64,000 bases of DNA. Source: Aphidius gifuensis (taxonomy: Eukaryota; Arthropoda; Insecta; Hymenoptera; Braconidae). Under the pieces are notes generated by a model. It worked only from the letters and a program-made list of their open reading frames with translations, did not search any database and was not told the DNA's origin. The position numbers and the translations under genes are program-made. The stretch spans positions 12,452,876 to 12,516,875 of the forward strand of contig NC_057789.1 in assembly GCF_014905175.1 (NCBI RefSeq), in the 5' to 3' direction. Positions 1 through 11,192 of this stretch are shown here, piece by piece; position 1 is the stretch's first letter, and the number at the start of each line of letters is the position of its first letter.

Positions 1-339
1 GGACCTTTTTGGCAGTTTAGTTGCATTCGCAATCTTGTAACCTACGCATCTCTCTTTTGTCACTTGCGCTTACTAAAAATCAACTTAGATAAATTAACAA
101 TTCAATACAATAAATTCAAAACTAATTTAAAAAATAAATTAAACAATAATATAAAATTTAAATAGTAATTTAAATGACAATTATTAAAATTAAACGATAA
201 CAAATATAAAATATTATTGTGTTGATTATTTAAAAAATCCATCCTGAAATCATTAATAGATATAAATCCCTTAACGGGCAATATAATATATTTAATATAT
301 AATATATATTATATTATCCAACAGCTACGCATAATTATT

Positions 340-1105
340 TTTTATTTTTAAAAAAGGGAAGGTTCAACTCTGTTTGACAACGACCAGGTTTTGAAGTCTT
401 TATCATGTCAGGTATTTTTATTGTTAAACCTTTATTTGATTCGATGGTATTTTCTGTTTTTATAAGTCATATGGTTTGAAGTCTGTAAGCAGTAGCCAGT
501 ACTAACGACGTTGCTATTTTCTCTGCTATCATTTTATAACAAAATTTCTCAAATGGATATATTTTTTCTAAATAATTTAATACTTGGGATGTGTCCCACG
601 TGCTGGAGTATGTTGGTTTACTCGGTCTATCTATGAACACCCTTTTTAAAAGACGTGATATTAAAGTGTCTTTTGCTGCATCATTATTGGATATAAAAGC
701 TATTGCTGATCGTGTAAGAAATTAGTGTACCATAACTTGCACCTTCGTTAAACGGTTTATTTAGAAAATCTATTATATCTGTTGTCCTTGGAGAAAATAC
801 GTCAATCTCATTGTTAGATGTGAAGATTGACCATTGTTTTAATTATGAACATCATTGTTTTAACGTTGACTCGGCTATTGAGTTTATCATTGTGTTGATT
901 GCTGATTCTTTCATACCCTTGTTTCAGAAAGCTTCCCTGATAAGATGCCTGCCATCAGTGAAAGTCTGGATGCAAGTGGATGTTGCTGGTACCTGCAAGG
1001 AGACAATGAATTATCTTCGTGAGGATTAAAAATTATTGGTGGTGATTTCAACATAGACATGTATGCAGGATACCAAGGTTGTGTTTGCCAACAAGGTGCT
1101 ACCAC
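340..1105 (-). pseudogene. DIRS tyrosine recombinase and linker, broken
   Basis: The minus strand from 1105 encodes a segment with LSPCRYQQHPLASRLSLMAG, the stretch that in insect DIRS proteins joins RNase H to the recombinase. Further on, in other frames, comes an RPSKPTYSSTWDTSQVLNYL block near 640-570, then KIATSLVLATAYRLQT near 530-480, and a last recognisable piece TELNLPFF near 370. These correspond to the core-binding and early catalytic part of a DIRS tyrosine recombinase. Several stops and at least two frame changes are present. The C-terminal catalytic Arg-His-Arg-Tyr region could not be followed beyond 340, so activity is excluded. Confidence 0.65.
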
Positions 1106-1350
1106 AACCCGTTCTGCTTTATTTTTCTAATTGTTTGTAATAATAGTGACAACGGTAAGAAACAATAAAAATTTTTAGATTGCCAAGATATGGGAACCGC
1201 ATCTACAGCTAATCACATCCGGTTGTGGGTATCATGAGCAAAAACGTTTACATTTTTTGTTTCCGTTTGAAGCAAAAAGATCAATGAAAAATTTTCGAAA
1301 TTTTTTGGATATTTGCTTAAATAGTTTGTTATTCAGTTCCCATTCGGTGT

Positions 1351-1578
1351 TTATGTTAGTAATTCGTGATGCTTCATCAGCATCAACATTGCTTGATGAA
1401 GCAATATGCGATACAAGGGGCCAAAGATACTTGATTCACACCATCTCCAAACTTCTCGTGATAATTTATTCAAGTATGGGAATTGTACATCAGCCGCCTT
1501 GTTAATGTATGATATAGCTAATGTATTATCAATTCTGAGAAGAATTTCACAATTATAACCTCTGAGTATCAACACCAT
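1351..1578 (-). pseudogene. DIRS RNase H segment
   Basis: An open minus-strand stretch of about 75 codons contains ILLRIDNTLAISYINKAADVQ followed by a PYLNKLSREVWRWCE segment. This is the RNase H core of DIRS/Pat-like elements, in which the DN(T/S) pair carries one of the metal-binding acidic residues. It lies between the RT piece and the recombinase piece as expected, but it is out of frame with both. The end of the open stretch (FGPLYRILLHQ) no longer matches the family and probably follows a frameshift. Confidence 0.6.
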
Positions 1579-1746
1579 TACAACTGGCCCCCCAACCAGT
1601 CAGTGAGGCATTTGAAAATATTTCTATTTTAAAATTATTATTCTTGATTGGATTAGACCTGGACACGTTTTTTTGCAACCAATTAAGATCTTCCACCATC
1701 ATTTAGTTGATAGTTAGTGATCCTTCATAATCATTATCATTGAAAA

Positions 1747-2103
1747 TTAGCGCCAAATATTCAAAACGTTCCAAACGCTTGCAATACGTTGTATTGTAGG
1801 ACATGCAGCTGTTAACATCCCCAGTAATTTTGCAAAGTCTCGAATCCTATACCTGTGACCCTCTATAAAATTATTTGTCATGTTTACTCTATGAGTCTTT
1901 TTCTTTTCTTTCAATTCTAAAGTAAAGTCTTGCGAGTTTATGATGAAACTTAGATATTCACATTTTTGGCTTTGTGTAAAGGAACTTTTGTTGTAATTTA
2001 TCAAGAGGCCCAGGTGTTCCAGAAAATGAATTGTCGTTTTTGCATCTCTTGAACGAAATTCATGGTCTTTATTGATGATCAAAATATCATCAATATAAAT
2101 TAC
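1747..2103 (-). pseudogene. DIRS reverse transcriptase, palm-thumb part only
   Basis: The stretch begins with VIYIDDILII at about 2103-2080. YIDD is the catalytic RT box with the paired aspartates. It continues with TTIHFLEHLGLLINYNKSS, QKCEYLSFIINSQ and IRDFAKLLGMLTAACP, which matches the DIRS RT thumb and connection. The fingers and the first catalytic aspartate are absent: the sequence immediately upstream at 2104 is already the C-terminal part of ORF1. An internal deletion therefore fused ORF1 to the middle of the RT. No full RT could be made from this copy. Confidence 0.7.
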
Positions 2104-3240
2104 CTACAAAATACTTTGACTGATGGTTTATCATCATTTTTAAGGACAGAACAAGCTTTGTCTACAGACTTTGCTTCTTTAACCTGATCAACAAAGTCTT
2201 TGCCATAAAAAAACTCATCAGCTTTTGTTTCATCTAGAGTTAGTTTTATTTCTTTGTTCATTAGTGGTGTAACGAACGACTTTCTAGCCATTGAATGTTA
2301 ATAATAAACATCAGTCAGCAATTTACAAGCATCACATAAAAGCATCAACGAACGTTCTTGGTCAATACCATCTTTTGGCTCATCCATTATCATGGAAATA
2401 CCACCACCAAGAGCTGAAAAAGCAGAGCCAATTGAACTTTGTGATTCCTCAAAGTGCTTGTCACGTTTTTGAGCTATTTCTGTCATTCTTTTTTCAATTT
2501 GAGGGTCAATTTTTGGTGCTTCCATGTAAAGAATTCCTTTTTTTAGGATATTTTTTAGCTACCTCTTTTCTTTTTTTCCCCTGGAAAATCTTCCTTCATC
2601 CATGACAACCATCTTAGTTGTACCAACTCATTGAATTTTATTTCCAATTCCTGTGTTTCATTAGGATTTTCTCCCAATATTTCCAGTTTTTCTGTACTTA
2701 CTTCTTTATTAGATTGATCAACAGTAGTATCAATAGTGGTAGCTTGCTGGACTTCCTTGTTGAAAAGTTCAGCTTCTTTATTCTCCTTGTCACTTGAATT
2801 ACCATCTAGACTCAGAGAAAATAAAAAAGATAATGAATACAACGTAACACTTATTGTGTACAGTACAATTATTGTTTAATTGTATGTAATTTAACTTGTA
2901 TGTATTGGTGCCATGTAGGCCTGTTAGCCTCTTGTTGAGGACAAACAGCAACTTAATATTCTTAGTTTTTTTTTATTTAAATTGTAAAGGAACGTACTCT
3001 GTTTCTGGTCATTAATATTCAATTCCTCTGATTCTTTAGATTCAGAGTTATTTATTCCTGGTCATTGTTTATTTAACGCTGATTCTTTAGATTCAGAGTT
3101 ATTTATTCCTGGTAATTGTTTATTTAACGATGCTTGTTGAATGATAAAAATGCATTTTTTCATTAGTCTCACCTCTACTTTTGTGACGATCTCTTGATCT
3201 TGATCGAGATCGCTTGCGCTTTTTTGATTCTTTGGTCAAA
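2100..3240 (-). pseudogene. DIRS ORF1 (gag-like), broken
   Basis: Three successive minus-strand open stretches resemble the DIRS ORF1 protein. 2842-2555 carries an acidic region and LVQLRWLSWMKEDFPGEKKK. 2525-2298 carries EAPKIDPQIEKRMTEIAQKR, HFEESQSSIGSAFSALGGG and LLCDACKLLTDVYY. 2291-2100 carries ARKSFVTPLMNKEIKLTLDE and YGKDFVDQVKEAKSVDKAC. Upstream, around 3240-3174, the same strand encodes a KKRKRSRSRSRDRHKSR basic segment that would suit the N-terminus. A 17-codon in-frame duplication lies at 3029-3130. Stops and frame changes separate the pieces. ORF1 is thought to package or bind the element RNA; that is family knowledge, not shown here. Confidence 0.6.
3029..3130. repeat. 51-bp tandem duplication inside DIRS ORF1
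   Basis: Two adjacent 51-bp copies start at 3029 and 3080 and differ at very few positions. The unit equals 17 codons, so the duplication keeps the ORF1 frame. One copy has TTA (Leu) where the other has the stop TGA. Confidence 0.85.
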
Positions 3241-3299
3241 TTAATATGATTGATTAAACGTATAGTAATGAATACATATAATTAAGTAAAAAATATGTG

Positions 3300-5820
3300 T
3301 GGAGCGTTCCACGCACAACAATACAATATACCTATATCAACGCCACAAACGTTTAACTAGAGAACAGATTGATAAAAGCAAGATAGCGTACTCCCTCACT
3401 CAAGGGAAAAAATTTAAAAATACAAGCTAAAATGTTGTGAAAAGTAGCATGGCAAGCAATACTTCGAGTTATACTAATTATTCATTATCGAGAACGAGAC
3501 GCGTAATATAATAAATGATGATGATAGTGCATCAAAATATAAGTAGACAGTTATTAATTCATTATGTGTAATAGCTAATACTTTTACTACTTCACTTAAT
3601 AATATATTTTAAAATATATATTTTTTTTTATATGAGCTATTAATTGTCTAAATTGGTCTGTTAATTATTACCATATAAAAAATTAACAAAATTTCGAAGA
3701 ATAAAGACGGAAATTGTCAACTTACTTGAGAATTCACAAATTAAAGGATATGAACCAAATTTTTCATGCAAATGACAATGGTATGATTTCCTTCCAATTT
3801 TATCCTCCCAAAATTATCCTTCCAATTATTTTCAGCAATTTTTTAAATCATTTGGAAATGAAAATTTATTCATTGAACTTTGTATTTATTTTTTTATTTC
3901 AAGATATTGTCAAGTCGCTCGTAGTTTTCCTCTTCGAACATTACGACCAACATTGTATTACTGAGCACAAACTCGACCACTTCTTGTTTACATTATTAAA
4001 CTGTATTAATTAAATAATCAATAAAAATAATAATTATTATTATTAATTTCTTTTAAATGACTTGGATTACTTTCTTGACATTTTCATAAATTATTTTTTA
4101 CCAGATCATAAATAGCTATATCTTCAAAATTAATTAAAAATATAATTCATCAACATGAATTACACATTTATATGTATTTATTGTTTTTGATCAAGTGTTT
4201 GCATAACTTTTGAAGTAAAAGAATCATTTTTTTTTCTGTTTTAGTCATTACCACTGGGTTGGGCTGTTGAAATGCATGTTAAAAGTGACAATATGATTGA
4301 GAAAAGAATGGAAGTTTTCTAAGATGAATCAGATAGCATGAACAAAATTGTTACAACACCATTTATTAGCGTTAACTTTGCGAATGTTTGTGGGTGCTCA
4401 AATTCAAATATCTTTTGCTGTAACTGTCCTATCAGTTCTAGACTCTATACTATCGTATTAGTGTTGTCATAAATCAAGTTAATCTTGAATTTATATTTAA
4501 AATCCTGGAATTATTTTTAGAACCTGAAAGTTCAGTTATTCATTGATTTCAACATCTTAAAAATACTGTAACTAGAAGGACTTTAAATAATTTCATGGTT
4601 TTTATCCAAGATAAGTTTATTTCAATACTACAAATATTACGAATAGATAAGCTCAATTACGACAAAGTTATGATGGTGTATCATATGCTTTTGATGTTAT
4701 GGCAAATTTATCATTTGAAGTTAGTTATTTTAGAAAAATCTGAAAAATTATTTACATTCGTTATGCAAAGATTATTATCGAATAGTACAACTTAAAATAA
4801 TTCATATGAGTATAACCATGGCAAAACTATGTGAATCAACTGGAGAACCTGTTGAAACCCGTGGTTTTCTTATCAATTGTGTCTTAAAGTTGACGGAAAA
4901 CCAAATAAACAAACTTCTGTACTTCTAAATATATAAGGAACAACTTGTTGTCTTCTTGGATAGCATGGTAATGCAGTTGATTATTTATTTGAAGCTATTG
5001 AAATTTGTGAGTCAAATAATTGGTAATTTATTTATCTTAGTAATAATTTTAGTATATATTTTTTTTTTTTGAGAAAAACGACTGTCAGACATACAGGACT
5101 TCAATTCAATTCAATTCATGTAAATCTTGGTGATGTTCATCTCAAATAATCAATGCACATTGCAACCAAACAAAATTGTACAAAAGCTAAACGAACTCTC
5201 TAGGACGAATATTCTATAAGTTATATTATCTCTTTTTTTTTGCTGATGATTTCAATACTGCTGTTGGATATATTGCCCGTTAAGGTATTTATATCTAGTA
5301 ATGATTTTAGGATAAGTAATTTAAATAATCAACACAATAATAGTTTTTGTTTGTTATCGTTTAATTTTGATAATTGCCTTCATTTTATTTTATTCCTCGA
5401 AAGACTGGGTGGTCTTCGAGGTCAGCGGCCTAATCCTCATTGTCCTTAAACTGCAACATTTTTCTAATAGCAAACGTTGTCAGTCTGAGGTATTAGTCGG
5501 CAAATAGTTTTTTTTGGGTCTGACTGACAATTATAATAATTAATACATATTAATATCGTTAGAAACAATGTAATGATTAATCAGTGATATTAATTTTTTT
5601 TTTGACCTAAAAAAATTATTATCAGTCAGTAGAATTATGCATTTTTTTTTTTAATATTTAATATAGAAATATTTTTATCTCACATATAATTATGCAAAAA
5701 ACAATAAACTAAAAGATTATCACTGGAATCATTCATCAAGATGCTCAGCACCAAGTTTATTTTGAATGATTAGCTTAACAATAGGTTAAGCAGCTTGTTG
5801 AACTATTGATGGCACAACTG
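3300..5820. other. AT-rich stretch without a supported gene
   Basis: The longest open stretch is a plus-strand 99-codon one at 3714-4013 with no recognisable domain. Around 4250-5020 several short stretches read like eroded exons, for example a plus-strand LGWAVEMHVKSDNMIEKRM near 4258-4317 and a CESTGEPVETRGFLINCVL segment near 4830-4890, but they are in different frames with stops, and I do not recognise the protein. The rest is poly-A/T and AT-rich sequence. Confidence 0.5.
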
Positions 5821-5828
5821 GTGATTGA

Positions 5829-6329
5829 CTGTGTTCACGCGAGCTCCTCTAATGTGTGTCGTCACAGAGATGACCAGTAACCACTGCGCATCTCTGTTAT
5901 TCACTGTCCAATCAGCGCACACTAGAGAAACTCTCATGTCGTCACAACAACGCTCGGCTTACACCGTACGTTGCCGTAACTATTCGAGTCTCTCGTTCAT
6001 CATCGAGGATCTCCGGCCAACTTCGAGTTCAACATCAAGCAAGTCTCCAAGCAGCGTTCTGGAGTCACTTGCGTTTTGGTTATTCTACATTACACACCAC
6101 ATTATTTTTCATCCATTTATACCTGGTGATACACACCAAGTATAATTACTTTTGAGTTATTTTCACGTTGGGCAAAAGGTATACAACCTTTTGCAGAGTA
6201 TATTTATTGAGTAATATCACCCTTTTGTATATATTTTTCCCTATTAAATAAACGCTATTATTTAACCACAAGTTCATCGTTTCCTGTCACATTTATTTCA
6301 TCCCTTTATACAGTCCACATCCTGGCGCA
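5829..6329 (+). repeat. Possible LTR remnant with primer-site-like flank
   Basis: This stretch begins TGTG in a GC-richer block and ends in ...CCACA. An AATAAA-like signal lies near 6247, and the stretch is followed directly by TGGCGCAAACAGACTG, which looks like a tRNA-primed primer binding site. No second copy or coding sequence is seen in the window. BEL/Pao or gypsy type cannot be told apart, and a chance resemblance is possible. Confidence 0.3.
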
Positions 6330-6363
6330 AACAGACTGCTTGTACCATTACTTGCACAACTGG

Positions 6364-6760
6364 TTCGTCATTCGCCAAAACAGGTTGAGCAGCTGCTTGA
6401 ACAGCTGGTTTAGTAAGTGCTGGAACAGCTGGTTAAGCAAGCGCTTAAACAGCTGGTTGAGCAGGTGCTGGAATAGCTGGTTGAGTAGCTGGTTGTGCAA
6501 GTATAGCTAAATTCTTGTCTATGGGATGACATCTGACAGCTATGAATGGATGGAATCCAGCTCGTACAGCTTCTAATGACATCATTGCATCACGTTGTCT
6601 TATTATGATGCCATTCATGTCAGCAACAGCAAATAAACTTAAATCAGGTGGCATTTTGCCAAAAATAGTTACTGGTGTAAGAGGCTATATTCACCGCAAA
6701 ACGATAGTAGCCATTTGTCACTTGTAGCTGACCACATAGAGGCCGGTTAAGCTGGACTGT
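6364..6760 (-). pseudogene. Unknown protein fragment with Ala-Pro-Gln repeat tail
   Basis: The minus strand from about 6702 reads PLTPVTIFGKMPPDLSLFAV, then ADMNGIIIRQRDAMM and a segment ending in FHPFIAVRCHPIDKN. It then enters a repetitive tail of AQPAxQPAxPA type down to about 6364. Upstream near 6770-6715, in another frame, FEHNVEQSSLTGLYVVSY looks like more of the same protein, followed by a stop. I do not recognise the family. The tail is made of units of roughly 30 bp (AACAGCTGGTT core). A frame break near 6715 and the lack of a start suggest an exon fragment or pseudogene. Confidence 0.35.
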
Positions 6761-6950
6761 TCAACGTTGTGTTCGAATGTACCAGCCAAGTTTTGGAAGA
6801 AAAATCAAGATATGGTTTTTTTAACATTTTTAGTGTTCCGTAGGACACTTATGTTTTCACTTTTCGTGTGACTTTTTGTTATTTCGCGATAAAAATAAAA
6901 GTTATGAATCGAATTAGCTTCTATGAAACCCATTAGGTTTCATTTTTTTT

Positions 6951-7362
6951 CCCAAAAGCAATCATCATATTTATTTTCAATTTTTGGCCCTTATCAGTTG
7001 TGATAGTGCCATTTATCTACAGGGCCCAATTTCAAATATTGACGGATCGGATCCGGCAATGTTTCAATCGACGACGCTTCATCTGTAGACTCTACGATAT
7101 TTTTTTGAAGTTCTTTGGTCGTTTATTTTTTCTTTTATTGAACAAAATGTAGTGTCAGAATTTGTTTTTGCAAGATATTTTTTGAACCGCCGAACCGAAT
7201 TAGTTGATGTTAAATGAAATTTATGTTTTTTTTTTTTCCCAAAAGCAATCATCATATTAATTTTCAATTTTTGGCCCTTATCAGTTGTGATAGTGCCATT
7301 TATCTACAGGACCCAATTTCAAATATTGACGGATCGGATCCGGCAATGTTTTAATCGACGAC
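6951..7362. repeat. Direct repeat pair, ~125 bp, 287 bp apart
   Basis: The block starting CCCAAAAGCAATCATCATAT at 6951 recurs at 7238 and runs through GACGGATCGGATCCGGCAAT in both. The copies are nearly identical, with a few substitutions. A GAAtCGAATTAG-like stretch also precedes both copies. This is either a local duplication or two parts of a repeat element. Confidence 0.75.
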
Positions 7363-7898
7363 ATTTATTCTTCATTAAAAAATAATGATAATGACCTTGA
7401 CATGATCAATACGATTCTGATAATCAATATAATTACCACCACCAGTATCATCGTGAGATGACGGACGATTTTTTTAGCAAATTGTCAGATTCTTTTGGAT
7501 AAAGATAATAATAATCATCACATTGTAAAATTTGTTATGTTCCGATGAAATCATCAACAATTCTAGTGACTGGTAAATTATGTCTTTTACAAACTCAATT
7601 TTTGACATTGAGTGACAAAGTGACGTTGTAGCTATAGAAAAAACGTGGCATTTTTCAAAGAATTCAACTAAATCATTATCATTGTCATGACCTAGAACTT
7701 ACTGATACCATATGACATCATATTTTTTCTATTCTGAACATAGTTTTATATTAATGATAATAGAATCAAAGTTGAATAATTTATGAGTACCAAGAAGTCT
7801 ACAATAATATGGTCCACTATTGAATTGATAAGTCCTTTGATTTTGTAATTTTTGATGTTGTTGGTAAAACATAAATCATACAGTTAATTATGAATTTT

Positions 7899-8285
7899 GT
7901 TACCAGTCCCAGTGCCATCAGCCAGCTCCGAGAGCCGGCCGACGACTGGCCGTGAGATGCCAGCCATCACCAGTTTTATGGACTCTCTATCCCCACTACC
8001 GTTTGACCCACTCCATACGACCATCTGTGCGCACACCTCGATGCGACTCTACGGTGGGAGTGTCGAAGTAGGGGATACGAATCTGTCGTAGCCAGGGTAG
8101 GAATCCGGATTATCCACTCGTGGTGGATGTCTACCAAGTCAACACTGACATTTAGGCGAAAATGGATGTCACTACCGTGGCCACTCACAAACCGGTGGCA
8201 TTAATTAGCATCTTAGTCGATAAAACCCCTCAGACCAGACCTCTAATTATTTTCGGGAGCGCGAGATCTGCCAAATCTCGTTACA
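7899..8285 (+). repeat. Truncated 3' part of an LTR
   Basis: From ACCAGTCCC (7901) to CTCGTTACA (8285), this stretch matches the last ~350 bp of the LTR at 8640-9837. It carries a ~38-bp insertion after GCCAGCTCC. It ends at the same CGTTACA terminus and is likewise followed by an AT run. It is probably the remains of a second copy of the same family. Confidence 0.75.
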
Positions 8286-8639
8286 ATATATATATTTTCG
8301 ATTATCAATTGTGTGCATCAAATTTCTGCGAAATTTGTATAATTTGTACATTTTATAATTCCCCAAAACTTGAGGGTTAATCGTTTTTTAAATATATTTT
8401 AATTCCATTTTTTACTCATTTTTTTTAAATTTGAATTCTCGACATGCTCTAATATGATACTGACTTCATTTCATATTTTTCTATTATCTTATTCTTATCA
8501 TTATGATTACGTATATAATTATATATTTTATATTATTTCTTTGAGTGTAGCCAAGAAACTGATAAACTACAATACCAAATCTCTTCATTTCAATATACTT
8601 TAATAATAATTGATTGAAAAGTTTATTTCTAATATATAT

Positions 8640-9837
8640 TGTAACTGATTTTTCCACCGATAAAGTAGAAGCCTCAGTTACTATGGGATTAACGAGGATT
8701 TCTCACCATCCTCCTCTCTTACCGCCAGGAAAGAGCCAGCTGGTGTATAACGGCAACCAACGGAACGTCGGGTAGTTTCGGGAGCAATGGCCGCCGACGG
8801 TCATTTCGGTAGCGACTAGTTCAGAAAGAAATGGTAGAGGGGCGCGGTCCACCATATTGGTTCCAAAACGTCACTCGGGCACCATTACTAAAATGTATAT
8901 GGATTTTAGTATTGGCCGGGAGCGTAATAACCTCACCCTGCGGAGGTGGATATTACCGTGATCATAAACTTTGGTTTAACTTACTCGCACAGCCTAAGTC
9001 AATACGGGAACGAGGATATTCGTACCTCACAGGCTTTACCGAATATTCTCCTATTGCCTACTCACTCTAGTGCACCAAGCAGCCGAACATAAAGTCCATC
9101 CGCAGCCACGCTGGTCTTACGCCGGACAACTCTATGCATTTGGCTACTCGATTATAGGTTACCCTGGCAGTAAGTAACCACACTAGAGCGAGAGGGCGAG
9201 TGATATACAACGTCCTACCTATACAGCGTAGCGACATCGTAAATCACCCCCGGGAGCATGCACCATGCATCGGGGGCTTGGTTGGGCGCATCAGTGACAT
9301 CAACTAGTTCCAACCTAGGACCCAGTCGACGTCATCGTCTAAGTCGGCTAACTCCACCAAGGAGTCATGCCAGCTTCACCAATGATATCAACTAGCTTCC
9401 CATAGGAGCATGTCGACATCACCAAGTCACCAGCCAACTCCACCAAGGAGTCAGCTAGCTCCATCGGAAGCCAACCACGGACTGTCACCAGTCCCGGTGC
9501 CATCAGCCAGCTCCAAGATCACCAGTTTTATGGACTCTCTATCCCCACTACCATTTGACCCACTCCATACGACCATCTGTGCGCACACCTCGATGCGACT
9601 CTCCGGTGGGAGTGTCGAAGTAGGGGATACGAATCTGTCGTAACCAGGGTAGGAATCCGGATTATCCACTCGTGGTGGATGTCTACCAAGTCAACACTGA
9701 CATTTAGGCGAAAATGGATGTCACTACCGTGGCCACTCACAAACCGGTGGCATTAATTAGCGTCTTAGTCGATAAAACCCCTCAGACCAGACCTATAAGT
9801 ATTTTCGGGAGCGCGAGATCTGCCAAATCTCGTTACA
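8640..9837 (+). repeat. Solo LTR, ~1.2 kb, GC-richer than its surroundings
   Basis: The stretch starts TGTAAC and ends GTTACA, a six-base terminal inverted repeat of LTR type (TG...CA). It is flanked by ATATAT on both sides, compatible with a short target duplication, although that sequence is too simple to prove it. Base composition is visibly higher in G+C than the neighbourhood, and the inside has short CACCAAGGAGTCA-type internal repeats around 9350-9450. Open frames inside are short and not convincing as genes. The truncated copy at 7899-8285 supports a repeat family. Confidence 0.65.
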
Positions 9838-10344
9838 ATATATATTTCTTTTAATTTTTCAAATACAGCCTAGTTTTTTCATTCTGACGTGATGACAAGT
9901 ACAAAATTTATCACCTGAACAATCATCTATTAAAGTTTAAAAAAAAAGAAAATAATAAAAAAAAAATTATATTGGTAAAAAAAAAAAAAAAAAAATAGGT
10001 AAACTGAAAAGTAAAAACTGCAATATTACAGTTTAGGATATAAATTTTTACTTTTTTTTTAATTCTGATAATATGAATATAAATGAATATAGTTTGAAAT
10101 AAAGTTTTTTTACTTTAACATGACATCTTTTAAAAGAATATGAATGAATAGAAAAAAAACATTATTTAAACATCGAAATCTAAAATGAATTTCGTTTGAC
10201 CATTTTCTATCAATTAAATTTCTAAGTTTTCTCAGTCTGTATAACTTATTACTCATCAACATTTGCCATAATTACCAATAAAGAAACTATTGGAGAATGT
10301 ATCTGTGAAAAGGATGTAGCTAAATAAGTTAATTCGCCAATTTT
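9838..10344. other. AT-rich spacer, nothing recognised
   Basis: Poly-A/T runs and short AT-rich sequence; no open stretch or repeat of note. Confidence 0.6.
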
Positions 10345-10735
10345 TAGAAATTATTATTTAACAATTTCCATTCCAGAGTACATTTTTCCCATAGCTTTTT
10401 GGCTATTTAAATAATTAATGAGCTATAGGAAAAATGTTCTATGGAATGGAAGTTGCCAAATGTAAATTTTAAGAAAACTAATTTCTTCATGGAAATTATT
10501 ATTTGGCAACTTCCATTTCATAGAAAAATTTTCCCATAGCTTTTCAATTTTTAAAATAGACAAAGAGCTACAGGAAAAATACTCTATGGAATGTAAGTTG
10601 CCAAATGTTAATTTTAAGAAAAATCAATTTCTCCATAGAAATTATTATTTGACGACTTCCATTCCATAGAACTTTTTTCCTAAGCTTTTCAATTTTTTAA
10701 ATACACAAAAAGCTAATGGTGTAATAAGTTATCCT
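10345..10735. repeat. Array of three palindromic units
   Basis: Three units near 10360-10460, 10500-10605 and 10650-10730 each contain an inverted pair: an arm like TTGGCAACTTCCATTCCATA with CCCATAGCTTTT, then its reverse complement (AAAAGCTAYAGGAAAAATNY and TCTATGGAATGGAAGTTGCC). The spacing is about 150-165 bp. The third unit has lost most of its right arm. This looks like tandem copies of a tiny foldback element. Confidence 0.7.
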
Positions 10736-10804
10736 AATACTATCTTCAACAAAAACATAGTGAAAAATTGAGTTATTCTTTCAGTATTTTCACTTCAGCG
10801 AGTC

Positions 10805-11040
10805 TGGATCAAGATTGGATCAATATATCCTTAGTAAGGATAAGTTAAGGTTATCCTGATCTAGAATGGATCAAGCAAATCGTATTGAAAGATATAAATT
10901 ATGTGATAATTTTTACCGGATCAAGACTGGATCCAGATAAGATCAAGATGTCCCTATTAAGGATAAGTTAAGGTTATCCTGATGCTATCCGGATCAGGCG
11001 AATTGTATTCTGAAAAATGAATTATGTTTTAATTTTAACC
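10805..11040. repeat. Two tandem ~115-bp repeats rich in GGATC
   Basis: Two copies share GGATCAAGAYTGGATC, a TAAGGATAAGTTAAGGTTAT core and an ATCCTGAT-type segment. They start near 10808 and 10919. The function is unknown. Confidence 0.65.
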
Positions 11041-11192
11041 TGATCACTGAAAATCACTTCAAAACACTTCGAATTTTTTTGCAAACGCAAACTGTTGCAT
11101 AACTGTAGCATAACTGATTAAATGATTTGTGATAAAAGATTTGTATGTCTTAAATTTGAGACACAGTAGAAATCTTAATTTTATTTGAAAAA

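Larger units (their letters stand above)
340..3240 (-). mobile_element. DIRS-type tyrosine-recombinase retroelement, decayed
   Basis: Reading the minus strand from 3240 to 340 gives, in DIRS order, an RS-rich and then gag-like ORF1, a reverse transcriptase piece with a YIDD box, an RNase H piece and a tyrosine-recombinase piece. DIRS elements integrate with a tyrosine recombinase instead of an integrase and usually lack ordinary LTRs. All parts are broken by stops and frameshifts, and the N-terminal half of the RT is missing. I did not find the split direct or inverted repeats expected at the ends, so the borders are only the limits of recognisable coding sequence. The order of four independent parts makes the class call fairly secure. 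Confidence 0.75.

Noticed and set aside
811..1029. Plus-strand 72-codon open stretch
   Set aside because: It lies antisense to the DIRS recombinase region and has no recognisable content; a shadow of the minus-strand coding.
5825..6145. 106-codon plus-strand open stretch
   Set aside because: It overlaps the possible LTR and has a Ser/Thr-rich composition without domain or homologue that I recognise.
7897..8188. Overlapping open stretches on both strands in the GC-richer block
   Set aside because: The same stretches recur at 9410-9740 because the DNA is a repeated LTR segment; no domain and no start context.
8831..9070. 79-codon open stretch in the solo LTR
   Set aside because: It lies inside an LTR-like repeat and has no domain; higher G+C makes chance open frames longer.
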